DNA from: Anarhynchus alexandrinus
Taxonomy: Eukaryota > Chordata > Aves > Charadriiformes > Charadriidae
DNA length: 64,000 bases
Direction: 5' to 3'
NCBI GenBank assembly: GCA_008711295.1
Contig: VUYV01000016.1
Span: 1,788,126 to 1,852,125 of the forward strand
Position numbers and translations under genes: made by a program. Position 1 is the stretch's first letter. Each line of letters opens with the position of its first letter. Below are positions 1 to 12,800 of the stretch, piece after piece. Under the pieces are notes generated by a model, which saw only the letters and a program-made list of their open reading frames with translations, was not told the origin of the DNA and did no database searches.

Positions 1-455
1 ATAAGAAAAGTGTTTTACACAGGAGTAATCCAGGGAAATCATATGCTACAACTTTTTTGCAGGCCAGGCACTGATTTAATCACAGGAGATAAAATTTCTC
101 CTATTTCACTGCAGGACACAGAAAGATTACTGACTCATTTATTTCAGGGTTTAAGTGTATGTGCATAGATCATATTTTATTTTCCAGGTGCTTCCTGCAA
201 GCAGGATATTTGTACCTGCTGCACGGTAGAGGCCTGAAGATGGTTCAGGAAAGCAGCCATCTCCAGTCCGAAACAAGAGAAGGCCTTGGTGGGGCTGGTT
301 TAGTGTAGGTCTAGATTTCCAAATATTTAAGTTTTGCTTGCTCTGTTACATACCAAGTGCAGAGCAAAGGGACCCTACTTTTCTCTTTCCTGTTTCTGTG
401 TGTCTGGTGTCCTTGCCTCTTGCAGGAATCACTAGAGAATTATTAGGTAACAAAT

Positions 456-468
456 ACACACACACACA
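456..468. repeat. Short (AC)n microsatellite
   Basis: About six uninterrupted AC units followed by a CATATATAGA tail. Ordinary dinucleotide repeat, short enough to be nearly monomorphic. Confidence 0.85.
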
Positions 469-2250
469 AACATATATAGAGATGTATTCTCATTAAATGA
501 AGAAGGACTAAGTAATCGCACATTATTGACTTAACGGGCTTCTGAATGTGCAGCTGTATGACTTTCAGATCTGGGCGAAACCCAGCTTTGGATGTGTTCT
601 TTGCCTGTGGGTCTTCTCCAACATAAAGGAGCCTTTCAATTAGAGTTATCTTTACCGTAAGGTTACAATTTGTTGCTTCTGGTCTGGTCAAAGCACATTT
701 ACTGGAATAAAAAACATGGCACAAGTGCAGTTTTATGAGGTAACCCATCAGCTCCTTAGTGCAGAAAGTGGGAGGAAGCTGATGGACACCATTGGGACAC
801 TCAGGAGTAAAAAAAACAGTGACATGTATTTAAGACTCAGGAGTGCTAAAGGGAGACTGGAGAAAAGAGAGCGAGAGAGCAAAAGTGGCTGATTCCTCAG
901 TGCTAATCTTCCTCAGATAGTGCAAATGAGTTAAAGGGAAATTCAACCACTTGAAAAGGAAGTTTCAAATAGAAGTATTACCAAAGGCTGTTCAGGAGGC
1001 AGATGAAAGAAAGTGCAAACCGGCAGAGCAACGCCCCAGTCCACGCTCCAGTCAAGGGGATGCTAATGTGGCTCTCAGCTATTCAAAGCCAAAAAAGCAA
1101 TAGATGAGGAGGCTGTATTCCCTGGGGAAGGATCTTCATGAAGAAGGGAAAACATCTCAATGCTACACATTAAACCAACCACTCTGCAATTTATTCAAGC
1201 AAAAGGCATAAAGGAAGGAAACCGGAAATTGCAGTCATAAAGAGCTAAGAACCGGTCAAATCTATTTGTTAGTTTCCATAAAATTATGATTCTATTTAGT
1301 GGAAGAAAAATTGGTTAATTCCTCCTTGCCATCAGGCAGGGATGAAGGAAAGCTCGAACTTTTCTCCCTTACTTCTCATTTTCTGACTAAAATTTCTCTT
1401 TTCCTCCTCTGTTTTTCCCCATCTCTGTTTATCCAGTCCAGGTCTAAGAAATGAGTACCTGCTAGGTTTTTGTTATATGCTAACAATGTTTTCTCTACTG
1501 TTTATTAGAAAAGGTGGAAATGGTCCTTCTTGCAGACAGCTTACAGTCTGTGGGACAGGCAGCACAAGACACGGCACCCACCTGGAATAACTAGGGAGTT
1601 CATTTCTTCTTTTCATCCTTATTATTGGGTGCTCGGGTTGGTTTATTGCGGGTGTCCAGAAATGTGCCCATTTTTAAGGTGGGGTAAGGTACAGACTGAC
1701 ACAAACACCGTGATGAGGAGGGCATATAGCAGGAAACAGGACTCTCAGAAAAATGGGAATGTGACTCTGAAATATCCATAGGGTATTTAACAGAGGGGAT
1801 GGAAGGAGTCGTCTGCAAGGCAGCACTGCTGCTGCACTGGACACGCACCCCTTGAGGCCAGAAGAGGCTTCCTGAGGATGGAAAGAGCTGAGGTGGCTTC
1901 ATTACCTGTTGCTTGTGTGGAATCATCTGTCTTAGCACTAAACTGCTGTATTTGGCTTTTCAATCCAATAACTGCTGGGTTTTTGTGAATTTTGATAGAA
2001 GAACATCTCTTCATATGACGGAAATGCCTGTCTCCTAAAGATCGTGTCAAAATCTAATTAAGAATAATTACCCTATCAAATGCCTGCACCATTCATTCCT
2101 GTAATTTGGTTTGCAAGGCTCAAAGATTTCTGCTGAAAGACATGTAAAATGATCTAGGTTTTTGATATTTGTCTTCAGAGAATCTTTACTGTGATGTTCT
2201 GAATACAAAATCTCTGCAGTCAAAATTTATAACCATAATTGACTCTGAAC

Positions 2251-2271
2251 AGTTGTACTATTAGTACAACT
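2251..2271. repeat. Perfect 21-bp palindrome
   Basis: AGTTGTACTA, a single T, then TAGTACAACT. The two 10-base arms are exact reverse complements around one central base. As DNA it could extrude as a small cruciform or serve as a dimeric protein site; as RNA the arms would need a few central bases to form the loop. No surrounding gene gives it a role. Confidence 0.85.
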
Positions 2272-2931
2272 ATTGGCATTACAGAAACATTTACATGCCC
2301 TACCTATGGGGACTACTACGTGAGGCACCACAAATAAATCTGGTGAGTAAATACCTGGAAGAGCTGTGTGTGTCCAGCACTGCTTGCAGTCTGTGGCATT
2401 GGCGGCTCAGATGGGCCAAAACCCCTCTGGGTTTGGGCAAGGCAAGTGGGGAGCGCAAAGCCCACGGCAACATGGGGTCCCTCCTTTGCTGCTTCTCGTT
2501 CCCATTTTTGCTTGAATTCCTGCTGAGCCCCTGAGTCTTTTTGCTTGAACACATTTGGGTCAGCTTCTGCCCTCAATTAGATGTTGGTTCAATTCTTGCT
2601 TTAAGCAGGTTTTCATGAGAACAGCTGAGGGCAGAAACTGGCCCTGGCAGGCTGCTGGAAGTAAGAACATTTACAAATCTTGTGCATTGTATAAGCAGAG
2701 GGGGCAAAAAGGACAGTAATCACAAGAACAACTCTCTTCCCTGTCTTGTTGAAACAAACATCTTTTCTTCTAGGACACAACCATCACTTTTTATATAGCA
2801 AATCGGGCTGTTTTGTTGTTTTAATGGATTTATAAATTGAATTTGCTATTAGCAGTGACTCCACTATTGTGATGTTAAATGGTAGGAAATTGGCCTGCTG
2901 TGTTGTAGCCACCTCTTATAATAAGTACCTT

Positions 2932-2942
2932 CCCCCCCCCCC
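2932..2942. repeat. Poly-C run (C11)
   Basis: Eleven consecutive C bases, followed by TTTTCCAG. Homopolymer tract prone to length error in sequencing. The C/T-rich stretch ending in CAG resembles a splice acceptor, but I see no convincing exon after it. Confidence 0.8.
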
Positions 2943-5900
2943 TTTTCCAGAAGCTTCATTTTGAAAACCCAGGAACAAGGACATCGTGGAGAATCTGATT
3001 TAGTTCAGTTTAAAAGCTAAATTAGAGCAATTGATCATTTCATTCTGGTGATCAGAGCCTCCCAGTGGAAAATTCTGAAACATCTGTAATAGCCAGACTT
3101 GCAGAATAATAATAAGTGAATCAGAACTGTTTGGAAACTTATTTTTCAGCTCACTAGCAGTTATGAATGTCATAATAATAATTTCAAAAATTTTCAAAAA
3201 TAGCTTCAAGTCAAACTAAAAGGGAAGGTCTTGGTTTGATTGCAAGAACATTTTTTATAAAATAACAGAAAATGGACATTTCTAAGTGAAAAGACACATG
3301 AAATTGAAAAAATAATCCAAGTCTTTATTTAAGAACATTGGTAGAGGGGTTTAGACTACTCAAGAGAGTTTTTTGCTTTTATTTTCAACATGGGACTTGG
3401 CGCTATAGGCACACTTCTGTGACATGATGTTCTTCACAAACCAAACAACTTGCCAAAATATGTTGTTTCCTGAAGATAATATTTCCTGAAGTCCAGCAGA
3501 GATCACTGATTCACTTTATTATTATTAGTCATTATTTCTGGAAAGAAAACAGTTGCGTTTGTCAATGAATAGATGATCTGCATAGGTTGAATCTTAAAAG
3601 ATTGCTTAGACAAAGTTTCCGTGGAGTTGCCCCACTGCAAAAGAGACATGCATTTACTGAGCCCAGAGATTTACTTAATGGCATTATCAGAGCAATGGGC
3701 TCCTCTGCGAGAGATGCGCGTTATGGCAAGGACAGCAGGAAGGTCAGTCTAGAAAACTCTGTGAGCCAAAAGCTCCTTAGGCCAGAAACATATTGCAGAA
3801 AAGTCAGGGGCAAACTTCAATGAAAATATCAACAGAACAGTTGAAAAGCCAAAAAATAGTGAGGAAATCTTCCATAATGGATTAATCTGGAATTGCGACT
3901 AATGCATCGTTCTGGTACTTACTAAAAGAAACCCCAATTTCATATTTATTATATTTTCCTTTGCACATGTGGTTTTCATAGGTGCTGGAATGAAAACATA
4001 AAGACAAGCCTATAAACCCCTCTATATTTAAAGTTAATCACACGGAAATCTCAGTATTGCTGGTTTGCCAAGAAAAAAAAAAATCACATTCTACTCATCT
4101 TTACTTTTTGTCCTTTTTTGTATTATTTAGCTTTCTCGGACAGTTTTTGTTTTAAACTAGTTCCCAATAAATGACTATTCATCATTCCAAGACTGCACAT
4201 GATTTCAGCTGACACTGATATTAACAGTCTCAGACTCCATAGCACTAAGACATGAACAAAAATAGAATAAAACTTGCCTCATAGCTGAGCAGGTTTGTGG
4301 CTACTATATTAGGTATGCACAAATGCTGCCAAGGTAACACCTATTTTAGTGTTAATAATGAGCTCAAACATTTTGTGGCTTCTTGTGTGTTTTCCTTGAA
4401 ATCATGCTCCAGAGGCTTTTGAGTCTAAGATGGCATTTTTTCACAAGAAAAAAACCCCAAAAGTCTTCATGTTGAAAACAAATTGATAACATGACCTGAG
4501 TACTTTCTAACAGCTCTGAAACCAGAGGACAAAGAAGTCATGGTGTGCATTTATCTTAGTCACCTTTTCTCTAAAGAAAATTCTTTTTGCCTCTCTCCTG
4601 CTCCTCCATAGGTTTATAACTTTTAAACTCATTGGCCAGTTCCAACCAAACTTTACAAGGAAGAAGAGCACAAGTTTCACAAATTATTATGTTGATACAA
4701 ATGGCATGGAACTAAGCAGATTGAAGTAAGTAACCCACTGGAAAAGTCCAACCCAAATACAAGACTCTAGTAAGGATTTTTACTGGAGACCAGCAATCCT
4801 ATTTTGGGAAGCTTGATCAATGTCACTGGGGAAGAGGCTCCGCTGATGTCTCTGTCAATCCACCACAAGATACCAATCAATATGAAACAAAACTTTGTTG
4901 GGCGTTGAAACAGTGTGGTCGTGAAAACAGTGTGTGTTGCTGTTTTGCAAGTCTTGTGGGTCTCCCCTCCCCCACCCCACCCCTTTTTTTTTTTTAAAGT
5001 AGGTAGTATCATTATATTTCTGGGAATTGTGAATGTTTAGGTTTGGAATGTTTTCTGGTTAAAATCACAAATTTATTTCAATCTACCAAGCTTTCCATCC
5101 AACAAGCTTCGCAGGAAATATACCAGCAATTAGAATTAATTTACCAAATGAAATCACCTCTGTAGCAAGCAGGGCTTTCACAGCCACGGGCCATCCATCT
5201 CAAACACAAAATGCAGTCATACAGTCATTATAATGTGATGCAGGTTTTGAGAGAAAAATATTTACTAAGGAGAAGGGAAATTATAGCACTTCTCTGAGTT
5301 AAAAGAAATGTATGTAAATAAAGATACCCTCTGCTTCCATAACCTAATTATAATATTGATGTATGTGATCTGAAAATTATATGCTGTGAAAATAACATAC
5401 TGTTACAGATAGGCATCTGACTGGCTCTCCTTGATTTCAGACACATGTAGGGTAATTACATGCTCCAACATAGATCCTAATTTGAATTGTTCCAGAAGAA
5501 AAGCCTTTATTTCTATAAAGCTATTTTAATCCTAGGGCACTAAATAAACAAAGCCTGTGAGGGAGCGATAGCAGCAGCTCCACTGGGTGAAAATGGACCT
5601 GCAGAGGAAGGACTGAGACCTGTTCTTGTGTCTCAAAGCACGGTCCAAGAGGCAGTGCCTGGCTTGATTCCTCACGCAGTGGGGAGCAAAAGTCTTTGCA
5701 CTGGTAGAAGCCACATGGTATGAATAAGATTTGGGGAAGAATGGTCTTTATCACGTTGTTCGACACCAATTTGCAAGGTGAAAGCACTGTGGTAGAAGGC
5801 ACGAGTGTGGTTTTTGCCAGACCGTCTGTGAGATAACCTGCACGAGCTCAGTCATAGGAGCATCTCTAGGAAGCTTTTGTGGTTTTGAACACACTGATAG

Positions 5901-8900
5901 CCTGTGCACCTACAGGTAAACATCAGGCTCAGTTGCAATGGATGAGTTTTGGGGGGGGAAGGGAAGCAACAATAAATGCATTAACTCTATTTTTAACTAA
6001 TTGCCATTATCAGTTCTCTGGGTTTGGGGCAACGGAAAGCTTTCCTTTCAGATTTTGTATTTACACCCTGGAAACATGGGCCAAATACTGCTGTTACTCT
6101 CTTAAAGAACCTTTTTAGTGGAAAGCAGAATTAGTTGCAAACATCCCCAAACAAGCTAACCTGACAAATGTTTGCGTAAATAACAGGATTTCTGGTTTCC
6201 AGTGCATTTCTGAGCTGCCTGCAGCCCCACGGAGGGGCCAGCTCCCTGTTGCCACGTCTGGCAACTGATATCTTGAAGGCTGCAACTATTTGGAAAGATT
6301 TTGTTGAAGCTGAGCACTAAGCACAAAATTTGGTGAGAAAAATAAATGGGTCAGTTTTCTATGCAATGTATTTACATTAACATTATTTCTTTAGGATAAG
6401 GGGCTAAAAATGAAGCGATGATAATACACCATCATTATCGTTTGTGTGCATGCATACTCAGACTCACAGGCAATGGAGGAAGGGTGGATTAAACCAAAAT
6501 AGTCACTCAAAATTATGGGGATACTCTGATTTTTATCAAAGCTGGCTGCTTGTATGAGAATTCAGTCTGTCAGGCTGTATTTTGGTCTTAGTGGTTTCAA
6601 CTTGCCAGCTTGATAAGGCTGAAGAGGTTTTTCTAAATGGAAGAATAGGAAAATTACTTTGCTATTACTATCAGACATCACAGTAAAGCTGAGAAAGTAT
6701 CTTCTGTAGGCTTATTCAATTTTTTTGTGGTAATTTTGCAGGCAGCTTTATATAAGCATATCTGAGCTGCTATTTCATTTGCAAGGCTACGTAGGACTGT
6801 GCGTTTTCTGACTATGGCAAAGAAAACCTTGAGAAGTTAAATGTGTTAACTTGACGTTTTCTGAACATTGTTGATATTGCCAAATTATACCTTTTGGCAA
6901 ACAAGCTGAAAGTTCAGAGTGTCCCCTGAGTTTTTCTAAAGCTCTTTTCAAGCACCGCCTTTCAGTTCCCCAATGGAGACTGCCTGTGAAGTTAATGTAT
7001 GACAAATTTGGGAATGACTCATCAGCTGTTTGCTAGTGTGCATATATTGTATATTCATTACCCTCGCCATACAAGCAGTTTCCAGCTCTAGCATGCAGTT
7101 GTGAGTCAAGCTGATATTTGGAAACGAGGGAGTTTTGTGGGGAAAATGAGCGTGCCGGTGGTACCATGTACTGACAAAAGGCTGATTCTTCCAGCGGCTC
7201 AGGAGAGAAGCTGCTGCATAATAAGTTGCCACTGTTTGAACTCAGGAGAAAAAAGCATCCCAAGAACCTCATAAGAATATTCAATTCACCACTTTTATAG
7301 ACAGGCCTGACTCAGTATGAACATTCAAGCCTTAAAAGCACAGGTTGAGCTCAGTTATATGAAAGATTCAATCGTAATTCAAATCAAAAGAATAATTTGA
7401 ATAAATAACTCCAAAGTTGCCGCCCGATCAAGCACTAAGGCAAGACTTGCAGCTGCCTGAATCTATGTAGGACGTGTCTTTCCGTCTCCTCTGAACATTT
7501 TACTTCCTCCCTATGTGGAAAACCACTTGATAGTTAACATAACTGCGGCAGAGAGTATCAGTGTGGTTGGTTTGCTCTATGTTAAAGCAGAGGTCAGGCA
7601 GGACCTTATGGCAGGAGGGGGAGACCTCCTTCTGTTGGAGAGTTACGGGACATGCTCAAGAGTGAGCAAGAAAATGTGAGATTGCTGCGAGATGCAGGTA
7701 GCAGTGGAGCTGGTTTTGTAAGGGATGGGTGAAATTTCCCCTTGACTGGTGGGAACGATGTATATATTTGTTGCAACTAGAGTGTTATGGAGGTGGCTGG
7801 AAAGGACAAGCTGCCTGTGCGGCTGCAGTGGGTGGAGAGCCGTGCTGTCCAGAGGGTACAGAGAAATAATACAAAGCTTGTGCACCAGGGTGCCGGATGA
7901 GGCCCGTGCTTTCTAATGTGTCACTTTATCTTGGAATATAACTGATAATTTCCTACATTCTGTTTCCCAAGAAAATGTGCTGTGATCAAGGTTGGACTCA
8001 ACTGCTGAAGTCCTTTTTGAACTCAATCTTCTTTGAACTGTGTGACCTCTAATGAAAGCTGGGGAAGTTTAGAGGAAAACAGCTTATCTTTTCCTTCTCC
8101 TTGCTGGATGGACGCCCTTATTTTGTTTCAGATCATTCAGCTTTATTTTTGCTAGGGAAATGTTATTTATTCAGCTTTCAAATGTTTGGTCAGCTTATTA
8201 ATTTTTCATATGCAGGAGCTTTGAATATTTCTCTTTGAAATGCCATAACTAACCTCCTTTTTTTCTCTTGGCAATGTACTTGGCTCTTCAATTATGACCT
8301 TCTCCCAAAAGTTGCCTAGAAAAACAGCCAGGGGCAGGTTCCCCAGCACGTGGATGTCAGATGGGACTGCTACAATTTATGAAGAAGTTCATATTACACA
8401 AAGTTAATGAGCAGAAAATGAGTGACAGATACTGAAAGGGATGGACATGCAATATTTAACATGTGAAGGGTGCGTGCCTGAGAGAGCACCCAAGAACACA
8501 GTGGTCAGAGGAAAATCAAGTGGCCTCCTTCTCTGCTGTAATGTCTTTTTTCTCCAGCCTCGCTGTCCTTGCAAATCTGCCCTCATCAGCGCTGCTCTAA
8601 ATCGAAAATGATCCACTTGAACCCCCGGAGCTGTAGAGATGGTAACATAAGGGAAGTGGATCTCCTTCTTCTTTGGCTGAGGATGAACTGTCTCTCCTGT
8701 TGCTTTAGTACAGCTATCATTTTGTTTCCTACTGTTACCATTGCTTTATCCTCTGGTGTTGCTTTAACAGGCACAGGCGTTTTGCTCTTTAGGGCAAATT
8801 CTCTGTCATGCTGAAATGAGCTAAATGTGGAGCTTTTTGCTTTGTTTCTTGTATAGAGTATTTTTCTTGCCTTGCTTCAGGCTTGCTTCCAGTTCTTTTC

Positions 8901-9886
8901 CTGTATGAAGAATGTAGAAACAGCACCAGCATGGACTTGCTCTCCTTGTTTTCCACCAGACCACATACTGCCCCTTCCTTAAAAACTTTTTTGGCTGAGT
9001 TTACCCTTTCCAACTTCTCTAGCTTTCATTTAATATTAATCCTGAATTATTTTTTTCTTTAGTTGTTCTCTAACAGAGTAATTTTATTTCACCCAACACC
9101 CTCCATTACACTGCTATTTTCTAAGTTTCACATCCTCCTTTTTGAGTTCAAATCTGCTGGTTGCAGCCTCCAGCTGCCTCCTATAGTGAATAAATGAAGG
9201 TTCTCTCTCGTTACATGTTATGAATTGCCATTTCCTCCACTCCCCATAACCTGCTCCTCCAGGCAATTCATTTCACACATCTTTACATGTGGAAGGTTGG
9301 AACTGTATTCTAGATCAGTGCTTATTTATTGACTTGTGTCCTGTTATTATTTTGATAGACGTGTTTTGGTGTATTGCACACCCACCCCAGGTATTTTCTC
9401 TTACCGGTTTATTACCTCTGTGAACTTTCTCTTCAGTGTTTTACAGCACTCTTCTCCAGGTGGTGGCTGAGCTGCAAGCGTGGGGGAAACCATGTCTCAT
9501 AGAAAGCAATAGGATATTAGTTGTTGATGTTAAGGCAGCAGAACAACCAAGGGCATCTTTGTACAAGAACAGGATGCTAATTAGCTTTTTAAAAGTGCCT
9601 CTGTGACTTAATATACCAGCTCATGTCTGTGTTCAAATGTCTTTGGAAGCCTCAAGTCTCCTGACTTTCAACTTTATATCTTTTATGTGCTTTTCTTGCT
9701 TGTACTTTGTTACTCTTAAAAATTAGACAAGACGAGAAATCCACATTTGAGGGAGCTGATGTAAGCCTGAAAATGTTCCCTGATTTTACCATTAAAGTTT
9801 TTTTTCACATCATCAGCATAGAAACTGAGGAAGCAGAGACAAAGCTGCAGCTCCAAGCACCTAAACAGACAGCAGAGGGTGTCCAA

Positions 9887-9887
9887 N
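9887..9887. other. Single ambiguous base (N)
   Basis: One N inside otherwise ordinary sequence. The flanks are not duplicated, so this looks like an unresolved base call rather than a joined gap. Confidence 0.95.
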
Positions 9888-12800
9888 GCTAATTCCTGAG
9901 CTCTTCTGCATCAGAGTGTGGTAAAGGAGAAGGGAGTGTGCAAACATCCTCCTCTGAGGCTCTAACACACCACAAAAACATGTTTTTGTCACTGTGTCAG
10001 GATTTACAGTTAATATCTGCAAATTCTGGCAATATACCAGTAACTTTAATACCATCCCACCACAACAGAAATTTTGTATGCAGACACAGATTTTACTAGG
10101 ATATAATTGGTACCTATTGCTCTACTTTCAGAATACTGCATTCAAATACATTCTTATGGGGGAAAAAAAGCGCAAAAACTGATGAATCTTCAGTACCAGG
10201 AAAGTCTGAGACCATCAACAGACTTTTAATGAGTATCAGGCTGCATTTCTTTTCTTGCAGTGCTGCTAAAACATGGTCTTGCCCAGGGGGGCACTCAGGA
10301 GCCAATACATTTAGAAAAATGAGTTTGTGGTACCAGTGGAGCAAAGTACGGAAGAGAAAAAAACCACTGGTACTTAAAAACCCTGCTGTGTATTCAGAAA
10401 ACAGACTGATGGAGCTGGGCAATGATAGAGTACAGGAAAAGTTGGTGTTCAAAACTAAGCACTGTGTGTGTGCTGGAGCCTCCTTTTTAGAGGGGCCTGT
10501 AGTTTCAAAGCTTTGTGAAGGGATCGTGAAGGCAGAGGCAGAAATATTAACTGATATTTGGTTCCAGAAGGGCTACATTATTTTTACATGACATATCAGT
10601 GAATGGCACTTAACTGTGTATTAACAAATACATGGACAAAAATACTAAGTCTGTATTTATTAAAAATATTAAGTCTATGTTTATCACCTTGCAGCCAAAG
10701 ATCTCAGGTGCTACGGCAATATAAATGAATTCAGTCCAACAACAGCATATGTGAGGTATAGTACTTGTGGCCCAGTTTAGGACTTTACAACACTTCTCTA
10801 GTGAAATGTTTAGTTCATAGAAAAATGGCCTTAATACTCTGGAAAGATGCAGTTGACATAAACTTGATTCTACGATTTTAAGGCCTTACCTTTAATTTTA
10901 GTTTTTCTACTAATTTTAAATAGCTATTACCTTATATTTAATCTTGCCGTATCTTGCTGTTTTGTGGGGCTTTGTGGTGTTTTCAATTTGTACATATGTT
11001 TGGAACCAAAGGAGGTGTTGGAAAAATTCCCCAGCACAGAAATGTTTTGGACACATTTCAAAGTTCTTTTTCTCTTCTGACTACCATACACGCCTCAGCA
11101 TCTTCTTTTGGCTTTCCATATACCAATACATTCTTGCAATTCATTTTGTACACTAGTTTACAGCCTAAAAAAAAAAAAATCCATGCATTATCTTTTTACA
11201 GCCCAAACCATACAGGTGGCTGATAGCTTGGTTAGACACTCTGGATCGATGAAGTAAGTCAGCTCACAAAAGGTGCTGCATTAACCACAGCTACAGACAG
11301 AGTGGTTCTCACAAAGTGTCCATGTAAAGCTGGTCTGTCTAGACAGCAAACATGCCTTGAATCTCAGTAAATTAGGCCATCATTCAAAGAAAAAAAAATC
11401 CTGAATCATTTTGCTGCTCTTTTATTAATTCAAATGTCATTCCTATTTTAATTCACATATTCCCAACTAACGTTTAATTAAAACAGGTATTCTGGGGTAG
11501 CTGTTTTTAATTTTCTTCTAGCTGTGCTTCCATTTCTGTTGTTGCTTCACTGCTGATTTTACTTTCACAATTGATTGGAAAGGTTTATCCTCCCTTTAAT
11601 GCTAATCTTTAAATACTTGCTCGCAACAGGGGGCCTCGAATGCTTATTATATTGGACTACATGATGAGAAACAGTCTGCAGTGCCGGATCTGGTGGATGA
11701 TCTCCTCCCGCTGTATGTATCTCCACACAAGACACATATGCTTTCAGTATTTTTGCTACTTGTCTTACATTATCATTTTTATAATTATTTCTTTCATTAC
11801 AAACCTACCAGATATCACAGGAGCCACACAAAGTAGCCATCTGGAAAAGTTTCCTTGATAGCTGTATCAAACCGTCGTGTGTCTTTGGCACGGTAAGTTA
11901 CTGAACAATGCCACCACTCAGAAGGCTCTTTTTCCTGTGAATATGGATTAGGAATGAATTTAGGCACATGGAAGCTGTATTATTAACCTGTCATGTCATC
12001 ATAGTTTCCTGTCAGCAAATTTAATGTGCATCATGCTGACTAAAATACAAATTGGAAAGTATAACACAAGCAACATAAGAAAAGTTACCTGGATGGAACT
12101 AGTTAAAAACCAAATGGAAATAAGAGTGGGTGCCATGATTTAGATTACTGCAACATTGTTTGCTTGTGATAATATGGCATACTTTTTCATTTTATCTCCA
12201 TCAGAAGGTCTACCATAATTTATTACAAATACCCACAACAAAGCAACTGAAGCTCATTAAGATATTTTTTGCTTTCAGACCACTTGGTTTAATAACACAT
12301 GCATCTAAGCCACCCTCAGTTTAGGGCCAGAATTGACCCAATCCTTAAAAATCACAATTGATGGTGTCCTCCATTTTCCCCAGGGAGGACAATGGGGCTT
12401 GCACAGTGCTCAGCACAAGTCCATGAGGCTCCAGCTCAAAGCCAGGGGTTTGCTCTGGTTTGCAGTGGTTCAGTGAGAGGAAGACCTACTAGGCCGTGAA
12501 ACTGCAAGACTTGGCAGTAAAACTGCAAAACCCCCCCACTGGTATAGATAACACATTTTCAAAATAATACCTTTATATTTAACAGAACTGGGGTAGGAAA
12601 AGCAAGGCATTTATTAAGAATTGTCGTCTCTGCATTTTTTTAGCCTTTTCCCTTCATTGTGGTGTCTCAAATGGCATATTCAAAGGCAAAAATGTCATTT
12701 TATATTAAAACCTTGATCAGCCAACAGGCCAAACTGTTCCCTTGGGTGACTTTTATAGTGTTGTGCCAGGAACAAATTTGATTAGTCTCAAGAAAGGATT

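Larger units (their letters stand above)
1..9886. other. Non-coding stretch, no gene recognised
   Basis: AT-rich DNA with frequent stops in all frames. The open frames present are short (up to about 110 codons), overlap on opposite strands and resemble no protein family I know. Local simple sequence includes a short AC run (456-468), an 11-base C run (2932-2942), an 8-base G run (5951-5958) and a perfect palindrome listed separately. No CpG island, tRNA or rRNA is visible. It could be intergenic or intronic; the sequence does not decide. Confidence 0.7.

Noticed and set aside
10229..10591. 120-codon + strand frame
   Set aside because: Partly overlapped by a 112-codon antisense frame and without any known motif.
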